From positions 124,001-188,000 of the forward strand of contig NZ_JAHZPZ010000001.1 of assembly GCF_019929665.1 (NCBI RefSeq): DNA of 64,000 nucleotides, in the 5' to 3' direction. Within the stretch, counting starts at the first letter, position 1. Each line of letters starts with the position of its first letter. This DNA is from Streptococcus infantis. Its GTDB lineage: Bacteria; Bacillota; Bacilli; Lactobacillales; Streptococcaceae. Made by a program: the position numbers and the translations under genes. Positions 54,464-64,000 of this stretch are shown here, piece after piece. The notes below the pieces were generated by a model. That model saw only the letters and a list, made by a program, of their open reading frames with translations. It did not search any database and was not told where the DNA came from.

Positions 54464-54668
54464 TTTGATTCTCCTCCATTTCTTATCTTTACTATTTTAC
54501 CATAAACAGACTCTACTTGACTAGAAAAAAACTAAGATTTCTCGCTATTTCTATCGTCTTTGAAAATTTATTGAAAATATTAGGAGAAAATGTTGAATTT
54601 TTATGCAAAATATGTTATCCTTATACAAGTTTTAAGTTTAAATATTAAAAACAGAAAGTAGAATATCC

Positions 54669-55352
54669 ATGAATTTTTCTTTTTTACCGAAATATCTGCC
54701 ATATTTTAACTATGGTGCCGTTGTAACAATTATCATATCTATCTTGGTGGTCTTCTTGGGGACCATTCTAGGAGTGCTGTTGGCCTTTGCACAACGTTCA
54801 AAAATTAAACCACTTGCCTGGTTTGCTAATCTATATATCTGGGTCTTCCGTGGGACTCCGATGATGGTGCAGATTATGATTGCATTTGCCTTGATGCATA
54901 TTAGTGCTCCGACTATTCAAATTGGGATTTTAGATGTTGATCTGACTCGCTTGATTCCAGGGATTTTGATTATTTCTATGAATAGTGGTGCCTATGTATC
55001 AGAAACAGTTCGTGCTGGGATTAATGCAGTGCCAAAGGGACAATTAGAAGCAGCTTATTCACTAGGTATTCGCCCTAAGAATGCCATGCGCTATGTCATT
55101 TTACCCCAGGCCATCAAAAATATCTTACCTTCTCTAGGAAATGAGTTTATCACTATTATCAAGGATAGCTCGCTCTTGTCAGCTATCGGGGTTATGGAGT
55201 TGTGGAATGGAGCTACTACAGTATCAACAACCACCTACCTACCTTTAACACCGCTCTTATTTGCAGCCTTTTACTACTTGATTATGACCTCTATCTTGAC
55301 ACTGGCCTTGAAAGCTTTTGAAAATCGTATGGGACAAGGAGATAAGAAATAA
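54669..55352 (+). CDS. Polar amino-acid ABC transporter permease
   Basis: A 227-residue inner-membrane permease of the His/Glu/Gln/Arg family with five predicted helices. It has the conserved cytoplasmic EAA loop [20 protein letters not shown] (about 118-137) that contacts the ATPase. Stop and ATPase start overlap (TAATG). No binding-protein gene is adjacent, so a solute-binding protein encoded elsewhere must serve it. Specificity (probably glutamine, cystine or similar) cannot be read from sequence. Confidence 0.92.
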   Translation: MNFSFLPKYLPYFNYGAVVTIIISILVVFLGTILGVLLAFAQRSKIKPLAWFANLYIWVFRGTPMMVQIMIAFALMHISAPTIQIGILDVDLTRLIPGILIISMNSGAYVSETVRAGINAVPKGQLEAAYSLGIRPKNAMRYVILPQAIKNILPSLGNEFITIIKDSSLLSAIGVMELWNGATTVSTTTYLPLTPLLFAAFYYLIMTSILTLALKAFENRMGQGDKK

Positions 55353-56086
55353 TGACTGAAACACTTATAAAAATTGAAAACCTTCATAAAAACTTTGGGA
55401 AAAATGAAGTTTTAAAAGGAATTGATCTTGAAATCAAAAAAGGACAAGTAGTGGTGATTATCGGACCTTCTGGTAGCGGTAAGTCAACCCTCCTTCGTTC
55501 GATGAATCTCCTCGAAGAAGCTACTAAAGGAAAAGTTATCTTTGAAGGTGTTGATATTACCGATAAGAAAAATGACCTCTTTGCCATGCGTGAAAAGATG
55601 GGAATGGTTTTCCAACAATTCAATCTCTTCCCAAATATGACAGTAATGGAAAACATCACGCTTTCTCCTATTAAGACAAAAGGCGAAAGTAAGGCAGTGG
55701 CTGAGAAGAGAGCTCATGAGCTTTTGAAAAAGGTTGGTTTGCCAGATAAGGCAGATGCTTATCCACAAAGCTTGTCGGGCGGTCAGCAACAGCGTATCGC
55801 TATCGCCCGTGGTCTAGCCATGGAGCCAGATGTCCTCCTCTTTGATGAACCGACTTCTGCCCTAGATCCAGAAATGGTAGGAGAAGTACTAGCAGTTATG
55901 CAAGAACTTGCTCAGTCAGGAATGACCATGGTTATCGTAACGCATGAAATGGGCTTTGCTCGTGAAGTAGCAGATCGTGTCATCTTTATGGCTGATGGTG
56001 TTGTTGTTGAAGACGGAACTCCAGAGCAAGTTTTTGAACAAACCCAAGAACAAAGAACCAAGGATTTCTTGAGCAAGGTTTTGTAA
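55352..56086 (+). CDS. Polar amino-acid ABC transporter ATPase
   Basis: A 244-residue GlnQ-type ATPase. Walker [10 protein letters not shown] (about 38-46), Q-loop [18 protein letters not shown], signature [16 protein letters not shown] and Walker [20 protein letters not shown], with switch His in [14 protein letters not shown]. Start overlaps the permease stop. Energises uptake through the permease at 54669-55352. Confidence 0.96.
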   Translation: MTETLIKIENLHKNFGKNEVLKGIDLEIKKGQVVVIIGPSGSGKSTLLRSMNLLEEATKGKVIFEGVDITDKKNDLFAMREKMGMVFQQFNLFPNMTVMENITLSPIKTKGESKAVAEKRAHELLKKVGLPDKADAYPQSLSGGQQQRIAIARGLAMEPDVLLFDEPTSALDPEMVGEVLAVMQELAQSGMTMVIVTHEMGFAREVADRVIFMADGVVVEDGTPEQVFEQTQEQRTKDFLSKVL

Positions 56087-56348
56087 GAATATCATGAAAA
56101 GCTCCAAGTGGGCTTTTTCACTTAGTCTTGAAACATTAATTTCGAAGTTCCTTCTCTGTAAGTAGAATAGGAAAACATGTATACTTGTATAGTCATAAAG
56201 ATATTTAAAAAACTATTGATAAATTAAAGTGAACAAAATATTGTGAAGCAGGATTTTGAATATCTGTCGGGTGTAGTTTGTTTTTAATTGTATTGAAGCA
56301 TAGAATGATTTATAATTAAATCAAGGTTAAGGGAGGGTAGAAAGTTAC

Positions 56349-56540
56349 ATGACTGATACAACTTTAAACGCAATTAAAAACAAATCGTTAATGGAGGTTG
56401 ATGGACTGGTTGGTTTACCAAATGGAGTTAAGCCAGAACCTATAACGTATAACCTCGGAAAAATAAATGAATATCTAAAAAAAACAGGTAAAGAATTTAA
56501 AGAGCTTAGTGATTCTGAACTTAAACGATTTGAAATTTAA
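56349..56540 (+). CDS. Small hypothetical protein
   Basis: A 63-residue soluble product, MTDTTLNAIKNKSLMEVDGL, then GLPNGVKPEPITYNLGKINE, ending in SELKRFEI. Preceded by GGGAGGG at good spacing and followed directly by a terminator at 56539-56569, so it is likely a real small gene. No family recognised; the GLPNGVKP segment is distinctive. Confidence 0.6.
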   Translation: MTDTTLNAIKNKSLMEVDGLVGLPNGVKPEPITYNLGKINEYLKKTGKEFKELSDSELKRFEI

Positions 56541-56569
56541 GCCCTTAGAAAAATCTAAGGGCTTTTTCT
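56539..56569 (+). terminator. Terminator of the small gene
   Basis: AAGCCCTTAG / CTAAGGGCTT stem followed by TTTCTT. Confidence 0.8.
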
Positions 56570-56667
56570 TATAGTTTCAGACTATAGGGTATCTTAGGTA
56601 AGAAGTGTTAGAATGCCGAACGATTTTTTGTTATAATAGAGAATATTTGTTAGAAAAGAGAAAATAC

Positions 56668-57525
56668 ATGACACAGATTATTGATGGAAAGGCTTTAGCT
56701 GCCAAGCTACAAGGACAGTTGGCTGAAAAAACAGCCAAGTTAAAGGAAGATACAGGTTTGGTTCCAGGATTGGTCGTTATTTTAGTCGGAGAAAATCCAG
56801 CAAGCCAAGTTTACGTACGCAACAAGGAGCGTTCTGCTATCGCTGCAGGCTTCCAAAGTGAAGTCGTGCGAGTTCCGGAGACCATTACTCAAGAGGAATT
56901 GTTAGAATTAATCGCTAAATACAATCAAGATCCAGCATGGCATGGGATTTTGGTCCAGCTTCCATTACCAAAACACATCGATGAAGAAGCTGTTTTACTA
57001 GCAATTGACCCTGAAAAGGATGTGGATGGTTTCCATCCTCTCAACATGGGACGCCTCTGGTCTGGTCACCCAGTTATGATTCCTTCAACTCCTGCTGGAA
57101 TTATGGAGATGTTTCATGAGTATGGGATTGAGTTAGAAGGTAAAAATGCTGTCGTAATTGGTCGTTCAAATATCGTTGGGAAACCAATGGCCCAGTTGCT
57201 CCTGGCTAAAAATGCAACTGTAACCTTGACCCACTCTCGCACACAAGATTTAGCAGCAGTTGCTTCGAAAGCAGATATTCTTGTCGTAGCTATCGGTCGT
57301 GCTAAGTTTGTGACTGCTGACTTTGTCAAACCAGGTGCAGTTGTCATTGATGTAGGAATGAACCGAGATGAAAATGGCAAGCTTTGTGGAGATGTTGACT
57401 ACGATGCTGTTGCACCAATTGCTAGTCATATCACTCCTGTACCTGGTGGAGTTGGACCTATGACCATTACCATGCTGATGGAGCAGACTTATCAGGCTGC
57501 TTTAAGAACGCTGGATAGAGACTAA
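56668..57525 (+). CDS. folD: Bifunctional methylene-THF dehydrogenase/cyclohydrolase
   Basis: A 285-residue enzyme interconverting 5,10-methylene-, methenyl- and 10-formyl-tetrahydrofolate. Family motifs: [14 protein letters not shown] with the catalytic Tyr and Lys (about 51-65), [12 protein letters not shown] (about 95-106), Rossmann motif [16 protein letters not shown] (about 161-176) and [15 protein letters not shown] near 260. The ATG at 56668 follows AGAGAAAAT; a longer upstream frame is not needed for family length. Single gene with terminator 57554-57585. Confidence 0.98.
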   Translation: MTQIIDGKALAAKLQGQLAEKTAKLKEDTGLVPGLVVILVGENPASQVYVRNKERSAIAAGFQSEVVRVPETITQEELLELIAKYNQDPAWHGILVQLPLPKHIDEEAVLLAIDPEKDVDGFHPLNMGRLWSGHPVMIPSTPAGIMEMFHEYGIELEGKNAVVIGRSNIVGKPMAQLLLAKNATVTLTHSRTQDLAAVASKADILVVAIGRAKFVTADFVKPGAVVIDVGMNRDENGKLCGDVDYDAVAPIASHITPVPGGVGPMTITMLMEQTYQAALRTLDRD

Positions 57526-57553
57526 TCTCTACTACAATCATTAATGATTTTTT

Positions 57554-57585
57554 AAAAAGCAAGTTCTAATGGACTTGCTTTTTTC
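57554..57585 (+). terminator. folD terminator
   Basis: AAAAAGCAAGTTC / GGACTTGCTTTTTT stem with T-run. Confidence 0.85.
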
Positions 57586-57629
57586 TTGCTCTATTTCTAC
57601 TAAAATTCCAGTAAAACTTCTACAAATTA

Positions 57630-57740
57630 TTGAAAAATATCTACTATTTTGATATATTAAAAGCATCAATATGTATATGCAAAAATAAGTAAGCGTCTGG
57701 AGGGAGGTTTATTTTTTGAGGAGAAATGTAATCGCTTACT
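57630..57740 (+). promoter_or_regulatory. bgaA promoter, cre site and leader hairpin
   Basis: TTGAAA (57630-57635), 17-bp spacer, TATATT (57653-57658). Downstream TGTAATCGCTTACT (57727-57740) fits the CcpA cre consensus except the last base, so carbon catabolite repression is likely. Its CGCTTACT half is an exact inverted repeat of AGTAAGCG at 57688-57695, so the leader may also fold. Confidence 0.75.
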
Positions 57741-57761
57741 AAAACTTAGAAAGGAACCATA

Positions 57762-60700
57762 ATGGATAAGAGATTTTTTGAAAAACGGTGTCATTTTAGT
57801 ATTCGTAAATTTGCTATTGGTGCGGCTTCGGTTATGATTGGAGCTAGTATATTTGGTCTTCGGGTAGCACAAGCAGCTGAAACTGAAACGTCAAGTACCA
57901 CTGAAGAAACAATTCATCAAGTTCAACCTTTGGATAAACTTCCAGATGATCTAGCTGCAGCTATTGCAAAAGCTGAGCAAAATGGCCCACAAGATTCCGC
58001 TACCGAAAAAGAAGAAAAAGATACGGATGAAGCAGCAAAACCAGTAACTGAAGATAAAGTAACTGAGGAAACCAGTCCTAAGGAAAAAAAGGAAGCGGAA
58101 GTAGTTAGCCCTAAGGAAGAAAAAACTGAAAAACCAGCTACTGAAGTGAATGAGAAAGAACCTATAGTGGCTGAAGTGAGTACTGAAAAGCCAGCAGTTT
58201 TGGAAGAACATACTGCTGAAGCTAATCAGAATAAACCAGTAACAAGTGATAAGGCTAAGGAAGAAAAAATATCTGCAACAGACTTACCTCAAGTTACCAA
58301 AGAGAAAGAAAAAGAAGACCAACTTTTACAGGAAAGAAAACAAAATTTCAATAAAGACTGGTATTTTAAATTAAATGCTCAGGGTGATTTTTCTAAGAAA
58401 GACGTGGACGTTCATGACTGGTCTAAGTTGAACCTTCCTCATGACTGGAGTATCTATTTTGATTTTGATCACAAGTCTCCTGCTCGAAATGAAGGTGGTC
58501 AATTAAATGGTGGGACTGCCTGGTATCGTAAGACCTTTACTGTAGACGAAGCTGCTAAGGATAAGGATGTTCGGATCAACTTTGACGGTGTCTACATGGA
58601 CTCCAAGGTCTATGTCAATGGTAAATTTGTAGGTCATTATCCAAGTGGTTACAATCATTTTTCATATGATATCACTGAATTTTTAAATAAAGATGGCAGT
58701 GAGAATACTATTGCTGTTCAAGTTACCAATAAGCAACCAAGTAGTCGTTGGTACTCAGGAAGTGGTATCTATCGTGATGTGACGCTTAGCTACCGTGACA
58801 AGGTGCAGGTGGCTGAAAATGGAAATCATATTACAACTCCGAAATTAGCTCAACAAAAAGATGGCAATGTTGAAACACAAATCCAAAGTAAAATCAAAAA
58901 TACTGCCAAGACTTTAGCCAAGGTATTTGTGGAGCAACAGATTTTTACTAAGGAAGGTAAGGCTGTTTCAGATTTAGTTCGTTCTGTAACCAAGAACCTA
59001 GCAGGAAATGAGACAGCTGACTTTAAGCAAACAATCTTAGTGAATAAGCCAACTCTCTGGACAACCAAAAGTTATCATCCTCAGCTCTATGTTCTGAAAA
59101 CAAAGGTTTATAATGAAGGTCAGCTAGTTGATGTGACAGAAGATACTTTTGGTTATCGTTATTTCAACTGGACAGCTAAGGAGGGATTCTCTCTGAACGG
59201 TGAGAGAATGAAATTCCACGGGGTTAGTATCCACCATGATAATGGTGCCTTGGGGGCAGAAGAAAACTATAAGGCAACCTACCGTAAATTAAAACTCCTG
59301 AAAGATATGGGAGTTAACTCTATCCGTACGACTCACAATCCAGCAAGTCCACAGTTGCTAGATGCTGCTGCTAGTCTAGGACTTTTGGTGCAAGAAGAAG
59401 CCTTTGATACTTGGTATCGTGGTAAGAAAACGTATGACTATGGACGTTTCTTTGACCAAGATGCAACTCATCCAGAAGCCAAAAAGGGTGAGAAGTGGTC
59501 TGATTTTGATCTGAGAACCATGGTTGAACGAGATAAAAATAATCCTTCAATCATCATGTGGTCACTCGGTAATGAAGTGGATGAAGCAGATGGTGGAGAA
59601 CGTTCACTAGAAACAGCCAAGCGTTTGAAAGCTGTTATCAAAGCAATCGATACAGAGCGCTATGTGACTATGGGTGAAAATAAATTCAGTCGTGCTTCTA
59701 CAGGCTTGTTCTTAAAATTAGCAGCAATCATGGATGCTGTAGGTATGAACTATGGAGAGCGTTTTTACGATGCTGTTCGTAAAGCTCATCCAGATTGGTT
59801 GATTTACGGTTCTGAAACTTCCTCAGCAACTCGAACACGTGATTCCTACTTTTATCCTGCTAAAAATCTCTATCACGATAATCGTCCAAATCGTCATTAT
59901 GAACAATCTGACTATGGTAATGACCGTGTAGCCTGGGGTAGAACAGCTACTGAATCTTGGACCTTTGACCGTGATCGTGCTGGCTATGCAGGTCAGTTCA
60001 TCTGGACTGGTTTCGACTATATTGGTGAGCCTACACCTTGGCATAACCAAGATCATACACCAGTGAAAAGCTCTTACTTTGGTATCATTGATACAGCAGG
60101 CTTGCCTAAGAATGATTTTTACCTTTACCGCAGTGAATGGTATAGTGCCAAAGAAAAACCAACTGTTCGTATCATGCCTCACTGGAATTGGACAGAAGAA
60201 ACGCTCAAGGAACGTAATATGCTTATCAATGGCAAGGTTCCAGTTCGGACCTTCTCAAACGCTGCTAGCGTAGAATTGTTCTTGAACAACGAGTCCCTTG
60301 GCAAGAAAGAATTTACTAAGAAAACTACTGCGGATGGTCGACCTTATCATGAAGGTGCAAACCCTGGTGAATTGTATCTTGAGTGGTTGGTGGAATATAA
60401 ACCAGGCACCTTGACTGCTATTGCTCGTGATGAAAATGGTAAAGAGATTGCGCGTGACAGTGTAACAACAGCAGGAGAACCTGCTAGAGTTCGTCTCACC
60501 AAGGAAGAACATGTTATCACTGCAGACGGTAAAGATTTGTCTTATATCCATTATGAAATTGTTGATGAAGACGGCAATGTTGTACCAACTGCCAATAATC
60601 TTGTTCATTTCAATCTTCACGGGCAAGGTCAGATCGTTGGTGTGGATAATGGAGAACAAGCTAGCCGTGAACGTTATAAAGCTCAGAAAGACGGCACATG

Positions 60701-63700
60701 GCAGAGAAAAGCCTTCAATGGTAAAGGTGTTGTCATTGTAAAATCTACTGAAAAAGAAGGAAAATTTACTCTTTATGCTGATTCTGCAGGTTTAGCTTCT
60801 GATCAGGCGACGGTTACAACCGTTTCAGGTAAGAAAGAAAACCGTCATTTTGTCGCTTTTGCCCCTGTTAAGGCGACTACTGATGTCAGCGAAAATCCTA
60901 AATTGCCGGAAACTGTAACAGCTATTTATAGTGATGGTAGTGTCGAAGAAAAAGCTGTGGTTTGGGCAATCCCAGATGATCTCCTTACAAGTGCTGGTGA
61001 GAAAAAAGTTCTTGGTAGTGTGGAAGGTCTCGAAGCTAAGGCTGAAGCTCTTGTTAAGGTCATTGCACTTGATAAGTGGTTGCCTAAAGTTGCAACTGTA
61101 CCAGTTGGTACAGCTACAGAGGATTTGGATAAAACGGTAACGGCTGTTTTGTCAGATGGTAACTTGGTTGATGCGGATGTCGTTTCTTGGACCTTGAAAG
61201 ATCCTTCTGCCTTGACAAAAGAAGGTGGACGTACTGAAGCAACTGGTAAATTGGAAGGCAATGACTACGAGGTTACGGCAACCTTTATCGCAAGTGACAA
61301 GGAAACAGAAAACACTGTTACAGGACTCACGGTTGGAGATAAGTCTCTTGAAAACTTTGAGCCTGGAAAGACCTACTACCGAGTATCCCTTCCTTACAGT
61401 GCTGAGATTCCAAGTGTCGGAGCACAGACAAGAGGCTATCAGGTAACAGTTCAACAAGCTTCAGCAGCTAATGATTATCAGGCTTCTGTATTCTTGAGTG
61501 ACCAAAAGGGCGATTTGGTTCAAACTTACTTGATTCAATTTGTGAAAGAAGCCCCTGCCTTGACACGCTTGGAAGTAAGTGTAGAAGGAAAAGAGACTGC
61601 AACAGAAGATCAAGTCCTTCCTTATCATGTCATTGGGCATTACGAAGATGGTTCACAGACTGAATTTTCAGCATCAGATATTCACTTGGATGCTAGCTCT
61701 ACTGATGGTGGGCATCTGGAGGTAAATGGTCAGAACTTGCTACTTTACACTAAAGGTAGTGTGACGCTCACACCTCGTATTGAACATCAAACAGAGAAGA
61801 CACAATCTGTAGCCACCGTAGTGGTCATCAAAGAAAACAAAGTAGCTAAGAAAATTGTTAAGCTTCATCCTGTTTCAATCTCTACAGATATCAATCAGCA
61901 ACCGAATTTACCTGATCAAATCGGAGCAGAATTTGACAAAGGTTTGCCTCGTAAGCTAGCTGTAACTTGGGACAAGGTGGATGAAAAAGAACTCGCTGGC
62001 TATCATAGCTTTACCCTTAAAGGTCATGTCGAAGGTACAGATATTGAAGCTGTGGCAAATGTGACTGTTGAAGGTTTGCAGGTTGCTGAAGAAATCAGCC
62101 TCACTCTTCCTAAGGGTGAAACGGTTCAATTACCAGCTAACGTTCGTGCCTACCATTCTAATGGAACAACTGTCTATAATGATGTCGTTTGGGATAAGGT
62201 GCCAGCTAACTTTAGTCAAACTGAAGGAATCTTTGAAATCAAAGGTCAATTGGTTGGTAGCACTCTAACTACCAAGGCTCATGTTCGTGTTTCCAGTCAG
62301 GTTGTTGCGGGAAATAATATTTCGAAACAATGGACAGGTTCACAATTGCCAGCAGCTATCGTATCCAATACTGGTGGAGATGATTCGGCAAATACTCTGA
62401 ACGACTTGACCGTTTCAAGAGCCAATACAGATGTCAAAAATCGATGGACAACATGGCAAACAAATACAGATAATGATTGGGCATCTATCTTGTTTGGTAA
62501 CTCAGGCGATTTAACCAAGCGCTTTGTAGACAATCTTTCAGTTGATTTCTATACAGATGGTGCGATTGGACTTCCAAAAGAATATGTTATTGAATACTAC
62601 GTTGGTCAAGAAATTCCAGATTTGCCAACTGATGTCAATCATGCTCAAGGAGATGCCAACCATCCATTTAACAATGCTGCCAACTGGAAAGAGGTTGAAC
62701 ATCTCAAAGCACCAGGACAATTATCCGCAAGTCAAACTAACCACTTTACGTTTGACAAGGTTGAGACCTATGCCGTTCGTATTCGCATGAAGAAAGCAAA
62801 TGGAACGGATGGTGTCGGTTTGACCGAAATCACTATCTTGGGAAATAAGGTTCCAAGTGCTACAAGTTCAGAGATTTCTATTAGAGTAGACGGTCAGAAG
62901 CTGGAACATTTCAATCCAGCTAAGACAGACTACCATATTCCTCAAGCTAGCAAAGTGATTACTGCAACAGCAAGCGACAATGGTTTGGTAACAATCGTTC
63001 CTGCTACAAGCCCAGAAGGAGCAACACGTCTCATTTTGAAGGCAGAAGACGGAACCATCTTGAAAGAGTACCGCATTTTCCGTGATGGTCAAAAAGAATC
63101 TACGCAACCAGTAGCTGCCGAAAATGCTGCCATGACATTGAGTGTTGGCGATAAGCTTCAATTACCTACAGAAGTGACAGTCTACTATCCATCAGAAACA
63201 GATTGGAAAACAGATAAACTAGCCGTAGAATGGGATGCAGTCCCTGAACATACGACAGACCAGGAAGGCACCTTTGAAGTGCTTGGTCATATCCTAGGAA
63301 CAGACTTGACAACTAAGATTCAAGTAACCGTTTTGGCAAGAGGAAATCAAGTTATCTCTGAGAACGCAAGCAATAATGCGACCGACTCTAAAGCCTTTGC
63401 CTCTACTACAAACGATACCGATGCCGCTTCTAATGATAGAATCTTCTATATCAACGATGGGCGATTTAATGAGGATGGACGTTGGACTAACTGGTCTCGT
63501 ACTCCAAAAGATCAGGAAGTGTCGGTAGGAGTTCTCTTTAAGAAGAATGGTCAGATTACACCTCGCTCTGTAGGAAAAGTAGCAATTCAGTTCTTCAAAG
63601 ACAGTGGAACAGATGCACCAGCGACAATGGTACTCGAAAGATATGTTGGACCAACTTATTCTGAACCAAGCACCATTTCACGTTATGAAGAAAATGCTGA

Positions 63701-64000
63701 TCATCCGTTTAACAAGGCAGAAAATTGGCAAGAAATTCCTTATAAGGCATCTGGAGCAATCGAGGCTGGTAAACCAATTGAATTTACCTTTGATCCGATT
63801 CAGACAACCGCTATTCGCGCACGTATGACTCGCAAATCAACCACTAATGGTCTCGCAATGGTTGAGTTTAGTGCCTATTCTCCAGCCAAAGCCAGTGATT
63901 CAGAAACACCTGCAGTGACCATTTCAGTTGCAGGAAAAGCATTGGAAAACTTTGATCCTGCGGTTTCAGAATATCGATTAACTGCTAATGGAGCGAAACC
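57762..64000 (+). CDS. bgaA: Surface beta-galactosidase BgaA (C-terminus beyond the window)
   Basis: At least 2079 residues, open to the window edge. YSIRK-type signal (HFSIRKFAIGAASVMIGASI) targets septal secretion, followed by an acidic Glu/Lys/Pro-rich spacer (about 40-190). Glycoside hydrolase family 2 domains follow: sugar-binding (about 200-370), immunoglobulin-like, and TIM barrel with acid/base Glu in WSLGNEVDE (about 604) and nucleophile Glu in YGSETSSA (about 684). The rest is repeated Ig-like/bacterial-adhesin and carbohydrate-binding modules (IPDLPTDVNHAQGDANHPFN and its echo EENADHPFNKAENWQ). It removes terminal beta-1,4-galactose from host glycans and acts as an adhesin; the expected LPXTG anchor is outside. 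AAGGAACC precedes the ATG. Confidence 0.95.
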   Translation, partial: MDKRFFEKRCHFSIRKFAIGAASVMIGASIFGLRVAQAAETETSSTTEETIHQVQPLDKLPDDLAAAIAKAEQNGPQDSATEKEEKDTDEAAKPVTEDKVTEETSPKEKKEAEVVSPKEEKTEKPATEVNEKEPIVAEVSTEKPAVLEEHTAEANQNKPVTSDKAKEEKISATDLPQVTKEKEKEDQLLQERKQNFNKDWYFKLNAQGDFSKKDVDVHDWSKLNLPHDWSIYFDFDHKSPARNEGGQLNGGTAWYRKTFTVDEAAKDKDVRINFDGVYMDSKVYVNGKFVGHYPSGYNHFSYDITEFLNKDGSENTIAVQVTNKQPSSRWYSGSGIYRDVTLSYRDKVQVAENGNHITTPKLAQQKDGNVETQIQSKIKNTAKTLAKVFVEQQIFTKEGKAVSDLVRSVTKNLAGNETADFKQTILVNKPTLWTTKSYHPQLYVLKTKVYNEGQLVDVTEDTFGYRYFNWTAKEGFSLNGERMKFHGVSIHHDNGALGAEENYKATYRKLKLLKDMGVNSIRTTHNPASPQLLDAAASLGLLVQEEAFDTWYRGKKTYDYGRFFDQDATHPEAKKGEKWSDFDLRTMVERDKNNPSIIMWSLGNEVDEADGGERSLETAKRLKAVIKAIDTERYVTMGENKFSRASTGLFLKLAAIMDAVGMNYGERFYDAVRKAHPDWLIYGSETSSATRTRDSYFYPAKNLYHDNRPNRHYEQSDYGNDRVAWGRTATESWTFDRDRAGYAGQFIWTGFDYIGEPTPWHNQDHTPVKSSYFGIIDTAGLPKNDFYLYRSEWYSAKEKPTVRIMPHWNWTEETLKERNMLINGKVPVRTFSNAASVELFLNNESLGKKEFTKKTTADGRPYHEGANPGELYLEWLVEYKPGTLTAIARDENGKEIARDSVTTAGEPARVRLTKEEHVITADGKDLSYIHYEIVDEDGNVVPTANNLVHFNLHGQGQIVGVDNGEQASRERYKAQKDGTWQRKAFNGKGVVIVKSTEKEGKFTLYADSAGLASDQATVTTVSGKKENRHFVAFAPVKATTDVSENPKLPETVTAIYSDGSVEEKAVVWAIPDDLLTSAGEKKVLGSVEGLEAKAEALVKVIALDKWLPKVATVPVGTATEDLDKTVTAVLSDGNLVDADVVSWTLKDPSALTKEGGRTEATGKLEGNDYEVTATFIASDKETENTVTGLTVGDKSLENFEPGKTYYRVSLPYSAEIPSVGAQTRGYQVTVQQASAANDYQASVFLSDQKGDLVQTYLIQFVKEAPALTRLEVSVEGKETATEDQVLPYHVIGHYEDGSQTEFSASDIHLDASSTDGGHLEVNGQNLLLYTKGSVTLTPRIEHQTEKTQSVATVVVIKENKVAKKIVKLHPVSISTDINQQPNLPDQIGAEFDKGLPRKLAVTWDKVDEKELAGYHSFTLKGHVEGTDIEAVANVTVEGLQVAEEISLTLPKGETVQLPANVRAYHSNGTTVYNDVVWDKVPANFSQTEGIFEIKGQLVGSTLTTKAHVRVSSQVVAGNNISKQWTGSQLPAAIVSNTGGDDSANTLNDLTVSRANTDVKNRWTTWQTNTDNDWASILFGNSGDLTKRFVDNLSVDFYTDGAIGLPKEYVIEYYVGQEIPDLPTDVNHAQGDANHPFNNAANWKEVEHLKAPGQLSASQTNHFTFDKVETYAVRIRMKKANGTDGVGLTEITILGNKVPSATSSEISIRVDGQKLEHFNPAKTDYHIPQASKVITATASDNGLVTIVPATSPEGATRLILKAEDGTILKEYRIFRDGQKESTQPVAAENAAMTLSVGDKLQLPTEVTVYYPSETDWKTDKLAVEWDAVPEHTTDQEGTFEVLGHILGTDLTTKIQVTVLARGNQVISENASNNATDSKAFASTTNDTDAASNDRIFYINDGRFNEDGRWTNWSRTPKDQEVSVGVLFKKNGQITPRSVGKVAIQFFKDSGTDAPATMVLERYVGPTYSEPSTISRYEENADHPFNKAENWQEIPYKASGAIEAGKPIEFTFDPIQTTAIRARMTRKSTTNGLAMVEFSAYSPAKASDSETPAVTISVAGKALENFDPAVSEYRLTANGAK

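Overview
The window looks like a chromosome segment of a mitis-group Streptococcus (S. mitis, S. oralis or S. pneumoniae-like). The base composition is AT-rich with strong AGGAGG ribosome binding sites. The housekeeping blocks are typical of this group: thrS with a T-box and rpsO; guaA beside a GntR regulator; metK with an S-MK riboswitch; clpE with a CtsR box, a DUF1797 gene, an amino-acid ABC transporter and folD; and finally a bgaA-type surface beta-galactosidase. No species call is made, because no rRNA or other typing locus is present.

Layout. 1-2.6 kb: 5' end of thrS, its T-box, two small membrane proteins, rpsO, and a duplicated non-coding repeat with five hairpins. 2.6-6.2 kb: a ferric-siderophore ABC transporter with its own alpha/beta-hydrolase (siderophore esterase). 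6.3-7.7 kb: DEAD-box RNA helicase. 8.1-13.6 kb: a BceRS/BceAB-type peptide-sensing and resistance module bracketed by two internally deleted IS3-family remnants in opposite orientation. 13.7-15.3 kb: two orphan small genes, possibly immunity-like. 15.4-30.2 kb: a polymorphic-toxin island with a class B-like sortase, a membrane protein, a ~3190-residue secreted RHS/YD-repeat protein ending in a HYD1-type ADP-ribosyltransferase toxin, its DUF6881 immunity protein, and displaced toxin/immunity pieces. Those pieces are a barnase-like tail with a barstar-like inhibitor, an HNH nuclease tip carrying a 1-nt frameshift with its putative immunity gene, and a third tip fragment. Long direct repeats of the RHS core would let tips be swapped by recombination.

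30.2-34.5 kb: the most unusual part. A tyrosine recombinase sits next to a 3.3-kb segment bounded by perfect 31-bp inverted repeats. Inside are a STAND-like ATPase gene (interrupted by one in-frame TAG) and an ATP-grasp gene pointing at each other, and each repeat carries the RBS of the gene it precedes. This has the layout of an invertible expression switch. 34.6-35.9 kb: pezAT toxin-antitoxin. 36-39 kb: decayed conjugative-element debris (serine recombinase and VirD4/TraD-like pieces). 39.2-42.7 kb: an AAA ATPase and subtilase pair resembling the IetAS plasmid-stability and anti-phage system.

43-46 kb: three very small genes and a promoter-to-terminator unit encoding a tRNA-like RNA without a normal anticodon arm, then T7SS-accessory-like membrane genes. 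46-64 kb is conserved core genome. Overall, the 8-46 kb stretch is a defence and competition island inserted between core blocks.
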